Shown piece after piece: positions 1-9,100 of a DNA stretch of 64,000 nucleotides (the first letter of the stretch is position 1; each line of letters opens with the position of its first letter). The notes under the pieces were generated by a model. The model had not been told where the DNA came from. It did not search any database and saw nothing but the letters and a program-made list of their open reading frames with translations. The stretch lies in the IMG/VR virus record IMGVR_UViG_3300030329_001630, positions 1-64,000 of that record. One strand, 5' to 3'. The position numbers and the translations under genes are program-made. The DNA is from a virus.

Positions 1-3000
1 CAGAGTATTCTTTTCCGTTAGATTGATGTCCCCGCATAGAAGTCATAATTGTGAGGTTTTTAACATTAAGGGCAAAATTCTTTTGGATAAATTCTGCTCT
101 ATCAGACCCCGGTGGGAACAAGATCCGTACCTTGTTCTTAGACTCTGGGTTTTCTCCTTTAATCACTAGTGCTTTCTTTTCAGGGGCATTCTCACACCAA
201 GTAGTACTAAAACCCTGAGAAGAAGTAAAGGATTCTAGTGTACCTAAAGAGGGATCACCGGGATTTCTTTTGGCGTTCGGCCACCAATATTCAGCGGGTG
301 AGGCTGTAGTACCATCAACAAGAATAATCTCAGCGTCATGACGGGCCGTCCCTGTTACGTTATTTTTGAGATGAACAAAGGCTTCCCAAATAGTACCGAC
401 CAAAGGAGAACCTTCTGGTGCTTCAGCAGGCAAGCTAGTGCCTACCCATACTCTTGCAGGGGCGGGGTTGTAATTAAACCAATAACTTTCATAACCGTTT
501 TGTAATAATTTTTGTTGGTTTGTTGCACTAAAGATATACCTATTTGCAGGATAAGAAACAATAGTACCAGAACCATCACTTTGATAATTAAATCCGTTAT
601 TAGCTAAGTTCCATCTTTTAGTTGAACCAAAAATTGGGTTAGGATTAAGTGCTCTATCTGAAGTAGGACCACCGGGTTCTAACTCAGTACCATCTGGAAT
701 ACCATGAGGCCACACAGCTTTAGAGACAGGCCATGTTTTATTCTTAATCGGACCATAATTTACATAGTCTCCAGCAACTCGTCCATCCTTTGTCTGCCCT
801 TCTAATAAAACATCCGCGTCTCCTGTAGGAGGTTCTCCGTAAATAAAACGAGGAACTCCTACGAAACCTTCAGAGTTAGGCTTAGGATAAACTTTGGCTC
901 TAACTTCATGCGAACCAGTGGAAAGAGCCTCAGTAGGAATCTTAACAATATATTCTCGTAAACCTTCGTGAAATTCTCCAGTTGTTTCATCTCTAGTGAT
1001 CTTAGCTAAGACCGGCTCTAAGGGATGTTCTACTCTTTCAGTAACAACCGCTGCTCCTTCGTTATTACCAAACTGTAAATCACCACCATCTAAATAAAAC
1101 TCAACTCTATCAATACCATCCATATGAAAAGCAGTAATAGGTAAGTAAAAACCGGGGATAGTTTCATTATCATCTAAGAATCTATCATTAACATTAACAA
1201 AAGGCATCTCCGTAAAACGGGCAATTACCTGCGGCCTTCCCTTAGCAATCTGATCGAAATCGTGCTTAGGATCTGCATGATACCAGTTGGCTTCAGCAAC
1301 TGTACCGCCATCTTTCCAATCAGTATCTGGGCTTGAAGGCGGGTTTAACTGCTGAATGTTATCGTTAGTTTCTTCATTTTCATCGTCTTTTCCTTCTTTC
1401 GTGGAAATACCCTCAACAGACAAAGTAATTTTACGAGTTAAAGTACTATCGTCTACACCAGAAAAATTACAGGGTGTATTATTAGATTCATCACACCCTG
1501 TTAATTGCCAGACTTGATTCCAAGGTTCTAAAGTATCATCATCAGGTAAAATAAAAGCTCTCTTAATAGACTGGCGTGGTCCCTCGGTGATTGCTTTATG
1601 CGAGTGGTGATAAAATACTTCGCAAGTATCGTTATTACCGTTATTGTTGTTAAGAAGAGCCACATCGCCTACCGTCCTACATGAGGCGCAATCAGGAATT
1701 TCATTGATAATGCCCATTAACCTAAAGTTATCTGGGTAACTACGTGGTTCATCTGTATCGGCGCAGATTGTATCTCTTTCTCCGATATACCATAACTCAA
1801 GGCTATTTTCAGTCGGAACAATGGGATACCTGTAGTCACCATCGGTGGGATCTTCTGTTCGTAAATTACCTGAGCTATCCCAAGTAGCTTGCTGACCTTC
1901 ATTTCCTTCAGATACCCCTCCCGTATAAGGATTTCCCCATTTACAAGTCTCCGCATTTTCGCAAGAACCGATCCCATTATTTAGTTCCCCTCTTTCAGTC
2001 TGAGAATCGTTTTTATAATGCATATCTAAACGATAGTCTGTGTTGTCATCAGTAGGAATAGTCTGACAACATTGAGAAGAAGGTTGCGTCCTACGAAGAT
2101 CTTTTACAACAGTTCTATTTTTTTCTGTCCATACACGCAAGAAAACAGGATCTTCAGTATCCATAAGACGCGAGTACCATGCATTGTTTGCGGCATGGGC
2201 TGCAAACATTTCTCTATATCCGTCATTACCTAAACCCAGTTCTGAATTAACGTCTTCAAGACAATAAGTTTTCATGTTCCACGTAGTATCCATACGCTTC
2301 CAATCGTCTTCCATAAAAGCGAAAGCCTTTTGGTTTGCCGATCCTGCTGGATCACCGGGATGTCCCAAAACATTTTCGCCTTTGTAGATACCAGCGAGTC
2401 TATGAACACCATCTGATTCCGCGTAACTTGCGTTCGTAATAGGAATAGAGCGATTTGCGGATGGAACTCCGCCTTCATCTAAAGTTCTAGCCGTCATTTT
2501 ATTAACAAAAGTGTCTCTAACAAAACGAATACTATTGGCAGGAATTGTTAATGTACTATAAACAGGATACCAAAACTTAGGCATAACGTTCCAGTTATCT
2601 ACCGTATCCGCAGTAGGAAGAGCATCATCAAAAGGATTAGAATCTATGTTAGCGCAAGAAGATGATACACCTTCTTCTTGACAATTACAACAATCTCCGC
2701 AAATACCTAAACCAAAGCCTGCTCCAGTTTTGCCGCATCGTCTAAGAATATTTTTATAAGTTCCGCTTAAAAGAATGTGTTTGTTTTGTTGACAAAAATC
2801 CTGAGTTTGGCTGCCACTATAAGCTTTATCTAATTCTCCTACAGATTGGTCATCCTCTTGACAACAATCTTGGAAACAAAAGGCATCATCAAAAGAATCA
2901 CAATTCATGGGTCCACACGTTGTCGGAACAACTAAATTTTCATATACTCCTGTACTTCCTACTTTAAAGCCGTCTTGGACTACACCGCTTTTATTAAAAA

Positions 3001-3844
3001 AGGCGGGTTGAAATACAGTAGAATTAGAAATATTACATGTATCTAGAATCCCTCTTCCACACCCGCCGTTACATACTGCTACATCGTTAATACCATCATC
3101 AGTAGTGTCCCGCCAGCACCCACATTCATCAACTGTAGATCCTCCTTCAGAAGGACAAAGAATACAGGGTTCTTCGACAATCCAGCAAGTAGAATTAGAT
3201 CGTTCATTACAAGGAGCCTGCTGAATATAAGTACAACCTTCTTCATGATATAAATACAGAGGGTAAACAGCAATATCTGGTTTATCCCCCCATAAGTCTC
3301 TACCTTCGATAGAAAAATCAGGCCATAAGCTAGAGCCTTCTTGGAGATTTGATGCTAATAACACGACTTTATTATTATCTACTGTGGCTTGCCTAAAGGT
3401 GTAAAAATAAGTATCGCCTACTTCTGCATCAGTAGTATTATCAGTTTCTGTAACAGTGACACGAACAACAATTTGATTTTGAGTAGTAGGGCTATTATCC
3501 CAAGCCAAGTTTCTAGTTCCAATCCAACTAGTATAACGACTTGCGTTCTCTGGGGTTAAAAACTCAATATAAATACCCTGAAGACTTCCGTTTTCGCCTT
3601 GTCCTGTACCATTTAAATTACACCGAACAGATAAAGTTCTTGTCGTAACTGCGTCTTCAAAATTACCAAAACCAAATCCTAAACAGCTTTCTACACTTGT
3701 TTCGTCAGAGATTACGTATTGGTTTTCCGCCCCAGCGGTAGTAACTCTGTCCCCTAAAGAACTATAAACAACGTTTTCTAAGCCTTCTCCTTTAAAACAA
3801 CAAGCTCCCCAAGGAAGACAATTAGCGCAATGACAATTACTCAT
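1..3844 (-). CDS. Cys-rich tail/adhesion protein, C-terminus beyond window
   Basis: An open frame of 1281 codons runs from ATG 3844 to the left edge without a stop, so the protein is partial. The start has a good ribosome site (AAGGAG, about 9 nt upstream) and lies 14 nt after the stop of the tail-fibre gene. The first 400 or so residues are unusually rich in cysteine, with clusters such as CHCANC, CCF, ECGC, CNGGCG, CFQDCC and CGDCCNC. Around residues 890-970 there is a stretch with the pattern of a bacterial Ig-like module (VEFYLDGG, later GSHEVRAKVY). It has no membrane segment or signal peptide. Position after the fibre gene suggests a virion-surface or host-binding protein; this is inference. 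I do not recognise a family for the whole protein. Confidence 0.85.
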   Translation of the reverse strand, partial: MSNCHCANCLPWGACCFKGEGLENVVYSSLGDRVTTAGAENQYVISDETSVESCLGFGFGNFEDAVTTRTLSVRCNLNGTGQGENGSLQGIYIEFLTPENASRYTSWIGTRNLAWDNSPTTQNQIVVRVTVTETDNTTDAEVGDTYFYTFRQATVDNNKVVLLASNLQEGSSLWPDFSIEGRDLWGDKPDIAVYPLYLYHEEGCTYIQQAPCNERSNSTCWIVEEPCILCPSEGGSTVDECGCWRDTTDDGINDVAVCNGGCGRGILDTCNISNSTVFQPAFFNKSGVVQDGFKVGSTGVYENLVVPTTCGPMNCDSFDDAFCFQDCCQEDDQSVGELDKAYSGSQTQDFCQQNKHILLSGTYKNILRRCGKTGAGFGLGICGDCCNCQEEGVSSSCANIDSNPFDDALPTADTVDNWNVMPKFWYPVYSTLTIPANSIRFVRDTFVNKMTARTLDEGGVPSANRSIPITNASYAESDGVHRLAGIYKGENVLGHPGDPAGSANQKAFAFMEDDWKRMDTTWNMKTYCLEDVNSELGLGNDGYREMFAAHAANNAWYSRLMDTEDPVFLRVWTEKNRTVVKDLRRTQPSSQCCQTIPTDDNTDYRLDMHYKNDSQTERGELNNGIGSCENAETCKWGNPYTGGVSEGNEGQQATWDSSGNLRTEDPTDGDYRYPIVPTENSLELWYIGERDTICADTDEPRSYPDNFRLMGIINEIPDCASCRTVGDVALLNNNNGNNDTCEVFYHHSHKAITEGPRQSIKRAFILPDDDTLEPWNQVWQLTGCDESNNTPCNFSGVDDSTLTRKITLSVEGISTKEGKDDENEETNDNIQQLNPPSSPDTDWKDGGTVAEANWYHADPKHDFDQIAKGRPQVIARFTEMPFVNVNDRFLDDNETIPGFYLPITAFHMDGIDRVEFYLDGGDLQFGNNEGAAVVTERVEHPLEPVLAKITRDETTGEFHEGLREYIVKIPTEALSTGSHEVRAKVYPKPNSEGFVGVPRFIYGEPPTGDADVLLEGQTKDGRVAGDYVNYGPIKNKTWPVSKAVWPHGIPDGTELEPGGPTSDRALNPNPIFGSTKRWNLANNGFNYQSDGSGTIVSYPANRYIFSATNQQKLLQNGYESYWFNYNPAPARVWVGTSLPAEAPEGSPLVGTIWEAFVHLKNNVTGTARHDAEIILVDGTTASPAEYWWPNAKRNPGDPSLGTLESFTSSQGFSTTWCENAPEKKALVIKGENPESKNKVRILFPPGSDRAEFIQKNFALNVKNLTIMTSMRGHQSNGKEYS

Positions 3845-3857
3845 AACTTATTTCTCC

Positions 3858-6041
3858 TTATCCACATATAACAATATTAACAGGGTTTTGCATAGTAAAC
3901 CATTTTTGACCTGATGTTGCACTGTGGATCTTAATAAAAACAATAGTTCCAACAGGAATAGGCATTAATTTTACAATATCGCCAGTTGCTGTATGTACTC
4001 CATGTACTTTTTGAGTCTGAGATGTTATCCCCTCAGGCCAACTAGCGTTTCCGTCATATGTAATTCCTTGGAAAGTACGAGACGCTGTAGATGTAGTCCC
4101 AACATTAGACCACTCGGCTCCGTTTCTAACGCCAGTTGCCGTAGTGCCTGTACAACTAGCATCCCAAGCACTCGAATCATCTAAGCAAACAGAATAGGAA
4201 TATCGACCGTAATCAATAATAGTAGTATCTGTAATTCTACCTACAGTTACAGCAGTTTGATCCCAGCCAGCTAAATCAATTACAAGATCAGCAGGATCAG
4301 TACTGGGATTAGCAGGATCTTCCATTTCAAAAGTAAACCGTAAGTCATCTCCTACAGCAACTATTGAACCCCCTGTGTTCTTAAAGCCTTTACCCTGATC
4401 TCCCTGCGGTCCCACAACCGTTGAGTCAGCGCCTGTTTCACCCGTTTCTCCTTTATCTCCAGTAGGCAAGAAGCTAACCCATACCTTATCAGCATCACTA
4501 AATGAACCGTTAGACGCAATAAACGTTGTAGTAATAGTTCTAAAAGTAGAAGAACCTTCAGCAATAGATCCGGTTACTTTTAATAAAATATAGACTTGTG
4601 GAGATCCTTTTTTAAAAATCTTAAGAGTACCCCGTGCTGTTGTTTCGTTATTATCATCAAAACTTTCGAGCCACCCTGTCACAGTACCGCCGTTATCGTC
4701 TGTAGTATGGACGTAAACTTCAGAAACACTGGATAAACTTGCGTTATCAAATCGAATTTCGCCTGTACCAATACCGCTACTAGTAATAGCAGAATCAAAC
4801 TCATATAAGAAAGTGCTTCCCCCTGCTTGACCTTCAAGACCAGTAACAGACCCCGGAGTAACGTTAACCCAATTAGTTCCGTTATACTGAAGCAGGTTAT
4901 CAACCGCCGCAGATGTTATAGAAACATTAGATAAGGTTTCAATAGGAGCTTTAGTTAAACCACCGGTTGTTAAAAGAACGCTATTACTAGTTGACCATGA
5001 ATCAGTAGCAATAAGAGCATCTGTATATGCTTGCGTAGGGTGAGGACCACTAGCGTTACATAACTTAAGGGGATCTGCTAATTTTTCGCCGCAAGTAATA
5101 CCTAAAGCACTAGGAGATGCGTTAATCCACTTTGTTCCGTCGTAAGCAAGAACATGATTAAGAGTCAAACCTGATAATGTAACATCACTAAGCTTATTTA
5201 AAGAAATTAAATTATTAACAGGTGTTTCTTCCCAAAGAGGGGTAGAGCCTGATGTTCGCTTATAGAAAACCGTACCTGCTGTAGAAAGCTCAGAAGCACT
5301 TGTGTCATTGAGATCGTAAATACTAAGATTAATCTGATCAACAGGAATAGTACCATCGCCTTCTGCTGTAATAACGCTTCCCTTACCGGAGAGATCTGTA
5401 AACGTAACCATGTCCATTTCAATAGTCCATAAAATCTCCTGAAGGAGATACATTTCTTGCTCTTTTTGAAAATTAAGGACATTAGCTGTAAGCTTACTAC
5501 TAGGCTGATAAGTCACAAAATCGGTCTTAGAGTGAGTAAGACGCTTAACAGTATATTCCATACTCTCTGTAGGAGCAGGGAACTTAATTGTTTGGGCAGT
5601 ACCGTCGTAACCAATAATAAGAGATCCGTCTGGTCGTGTGGTTTTTTCGAGTAAAGCTACTTTAGCTTTTGAAATATATAAAATCGGAGAATCGGAAGTA
5701 CGTTCGGCTTTATAGACAGCTACCGTTTGAGCAGTATCAGACCACCGTGGCAGCCTAAACAATCCCTGTCGGTACTCAACAGGAACTAACGATAGCGGAT
5801 CAACAGGAGTTGTATCTGAAGTAAGAGTAAACTGAAAGAATACATCAATCTGAGATGTAATTGCAACATCTGGATTCCATACAGTATTCATTGGTCCTAA
5901 TTTAATCTTGATACAATCTTCAGCACCATTTCCGATATCTTTGGTTTCGGAAGAAACATTCCCATTGTCTTTATCTGTAGATGCTCCATTTTCGTTATAT
6001 GTATAACTACATTGTCTAAACGATAAGTTATCAAAAGCCAT
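3858..6041 (-). CDS. Tail fibre protein with T7-type N-terminal domain
   Basis: A 727-residue protein starting at MAFDN, where GGAG sits 8 nt upstream; the upstream in-frame Met at 6092 has no ribosome site and would overlap the previous gene. Residues about 1-200 fit the T7 fibre N-terminal domain that attaches to the tail: a decorated beta domain, then a YQPSSKLTANVLN segment followed by Q-x-LLQE, like the family's F-x-PGS-x-L-x-x-x-DLN and Q-rich motif. Residues about 525-555 hold a short collagen-like run of G-x-x triplets (GDKGETGETGAD, later GPQGDQGKG), a common phage fibre stalk. The C-terminal region (WPEGITSQTQ, MPIPVGTIVFI) is probably the receptor-binding tip. It lies between the gp12-like protein and the Cys-rich protein, as a fibre gene should. 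Confidence 0.85.
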   Translation of the reverse strand: MAFDNLSFRQCSYTYNENGASTDKDNGNVSSETKDIGNGAEDCIKIKLGPMNTVWNPDVAITSQIDVFFQFTLTSDTTPVDPLSLVPVEYRQGLFRLPRWSDTAQTVAVYKAERTSDSPILYISKAKVALLEKTTRPDGSLIIGYDGTAQTIKFPAPTESMEYTVKRLTHSKTDFVTYQPSSKLTANVLNFQKEQEMYLLQEILWTIEMDMVTFTDLSGKGSVITAEGDGTIPVDQINLSIYDLNDTSASELSTAGTVFYKRTSGSTPLWEETPVNNLISLNKLSDVTLSGLTLNHVLAYDGTKWINASPSALGITCGEKLADPLKLCNASGPHPTQAYTDALIATDSWSTSNSVLLTTGGLTKAPIETLSNVSITSAAVDNLLQYNGTNWVNVTPGSVTGLEGQAGGSTFLYEFDSAITSSGIGTGEIRFDNASLSSVSEVYVHTTDDNGGTVTGWLESFDDNNETTARGTLKIFKKGSPQVYILLKVTGSIAEGSSTFRTITTTFIASNGSFSDADKVWVSFLPTGDKGETGETGADSTVVGPQGDQGKGFKNTGGSIVAVGDDLRFTFEMEDPANPSTDPADLVIDLAGWDQTAVTVGRITDTTIIDYGRYSYSVCLDDSSAWDASCTGTTATGVRNGAEWSNVGTTSTASRTFQGITYDGNASWPEGITSQTQKVHGVHTATGDIVKLMPIPVGTIVFIKIHSATSGQKWFTMQNPVNIVICG

Positions 6042-6107
6042 AGTAAGATCTCCTGTAAGGTTAAAAGACCAGCACAGCCTATACAGCCGCACTGGCCCGG
6101 AGAACGA

Positions 6108-9100
6108 TTAGCGTACCCAAGAGCTATAGGTAGCGTTAAATCGTCCTTTTAATTCTATATTTGTGATATTCATCGGAGTAGCGTAATCAGAAATTAATTC
6201 AATTTTAACCTCATCGCTAAAACCTAAAATTTTAGAAACAGTCTCTCCGTTATTACTTAAATTTTCTAAAGGCATAAGATCAGTAGCAGCCCCTGTATCT
6301 TTAGATGTGTAAACAATAGGCGTAGTTTTACGACCTTGCTTTGTTACATCTACCCTATAGTTACCTGTATTATGATGCCTTAAATGCATTGTTCGTAAAG
6401 ATAAAACACCATCAACAACATTATTAGCCTCATCTCTATAAAAAACAGGAGATAATTCAATCAAAGTTTTAAATTTAGTTCCTGCGTTTACTTCCATTCC
6501 TTTATTAAAAGCAGCGTATTTACCGTTGACTACAATTTTTGTAGAAGAAGGTGTAATAGTTTTACTTTGAATCTCAAAAGACTCTCCCCGTCTTGGGTCA
6601 GTACCTTTAGGTAAGATAGAACAATGGTCAATTTTAGGATTAAAGAAGTAATCGAATGTAAACGTAGTTTCGTCTTTGTTTTCGTCATAAGTCGTATTAG
6701 AAGAAGAAACAGTAATCGTTTTACTATTATCTACTAACGGAATCGAAGTATCTAATTGTTTAAATGGTTGTTTTGTAACGTGATAAATAATTCTATCTTC
6801 GTACTGCGTTTGAATGACGGTATAAATATCAGTATCCCAGCAATTAATAGACTCAATTTCATTATTATAGGTGTATCTAAAGAAGGCATTTTGAATTACC
6901 TGCTCACCTGAGTATCTATTGGTGTAGCAATACATATCTTTTTTATTATCTTCGTCAAGAACAAGCATTGTATCGTAAGGAGAAACTACAGTAGCTTCTC
7001 CAAAGTTAAGTGGGAGGTAATCAGGACAGTGATAACTAACCTCAATAGCGTTGTTAATCGATACCGTCTTTTCGTTGAAATAGACATACACCCTCTTCTT
7101 ATCGAAGAAGTAAATCTGAGATCCCAATAAGACCGGCTGCACCAAGGGTGCGGTGGAATAAAACGAAGTGGGGGAAATCTCAGCAGTAAACGGAGTAATC
7201 TGATTATCTGATCCCTTTAATGTAAACTGGACATCAGATCCAGTATTAACAAACAAAAATTCTTCAAAGGGAGTAAGAGAAACAACTTCACTATACTTAT
7301 TAAAAGAACATGTAATATCAATAGGATCTTCATCTGTAATGGAAGTGGGGTCGGTAAGCCAGAAATTATTAATTTCATTTAACTTGGAAGAAAATACTTT
7401 ATCTTCTCCTGCCAACCACAACCTATTTCTAAAGAATCCCATAGCTTTAAGTTCTCTTTGAGCACCGTCTTTAAAAATAGTGGGTCCAGTATTAGTTTCT
7501 TCATCTCCCGTTCTTCTCATAAACCAATTTTCTGGAGTTAAAGCCCACCGCGCATTTTCATTTTCCGTAGGAAGAATAAATGCCATTTTATGAGGCATTC
7601 TTTTTTCATCGAGTCGGCTATGTTTAAACGGTGTTCTAATTTTTTCAATATAAGGTTTAATGGAGCTAGAATTAATTCTATAATATCCGGGGTCTAATCC
7701 AGCATAACTGTTTTCAACATATAGGATTTTACCTAAACCGTAAGTATGGTCTCCTGCGTGTGACTTGCTTTCTTGGGCTGCTCCCTCACAACTATCGTAA
7801 TAATCTTCTGGCGTTCTATTTTCATAAAGAATACCAATAGTTCTAGCCGCGTCTCCTGTTCTGTTAGCTAACTCCCCCACTTCGTCATAAAAACAAATCT
7901 CTTCTACTAAATCAATAATATCAGTAGGATCTGAGGGATGTGGAGGCAGTTTTACATTAGACCAATCAGTAAACGACTGTCCAATATACTGCTGGCTTTT
8001 ACTGACATATCTACTGTCTTGCACAGGAACCTGTTTAACATCACGTACATACTGCCAAAGAGGAATATAATGATTATTTTGCAAATCGTGACAAACTTCA
8101 CACGTTGTTCGATCTTCGTCCTCCCCGCAATCCGTACTATCATACTCACACGAAGCCCTAGAGTGGGCAATGTCGTATACAATATCACCGGGAGTTAATT
8201 CAATACCGTTAGAATCTTTGACGGTTTTTTTCCAAGTCCTAGTGTCTCCACTCGTAACTTCAGAAGGAGTCATACCTTCTTTCCAACAAGTGTGAGCAGG
8301 CACAGGTACAGGATCACTAGCTGGATCACACCTTTGAGTAATTGACGTACTTATTTTAATACGCCCTTTACCGTCTGCATTAATTGGTACAACGATATCA
8401 CCAGTTTGGTCGCAACTTGGTGCTTCGGTATCAAACGTCGTTCCTTCGCATTCTTTGTAAGGATACCAAAAATTATCAGAAGTTGTACTATAGTTAGGCG
8501 GACCCGGATCTGCGGGAGTAACCGTCTCATCTGCATCTAAGGCTGAAAACGTATTTGTTTCTTCTGCTCTGATATTAGTCAAAGCTTTCCAGACACCTTG
8601 CGCGTTATAAACTTCCGTACCAGCCGAGTATGTCTTATTAGGCACGTAGAGGAACGCAGTGCCATCAGGATCGACCACAGAAGAAGAATAGTACGTAATC
8701 TCTTTTCCTTTGTAGTCCGGCACATTGGTTTCTACGCCGTCTAAATCAAAGAGTTTACCGTTATCACTTGAACTATAACCAGCTTTAACAAACTTATTTA
8801 AAATATAAATATTAGTTCCAACTGTAATAGCGGTTAAAGCTTCACTAGCGGTTTTTGTATCATTCTTGTGGGTAATATACTGGTAGACCTCAGGTGCAGG
8901 CTGATCTTCAATAGAAGGGGTCTGATCTTCTACTTTGTTAGTATCGGTGTCTACTTTATAAATATAAAATAATTTATCACCCAGTTTAGCTTGATAGTTT
9001 ACTACTACAAGATAGCGTAAATCATCACTAACAGCAAACCAGTAATAGAAGAAATCGTTATCTCCTAAAGAACCGTTTTTAAATACTGTTGGCGTAAGAT

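Noticed and set aside
8090-8130. Heme-binding CxxCH in the gp12-like protein
   Set aside because: A single CEVCH among other Cys, in a cytoplasmic protein, is better explained by metal or disulfide.
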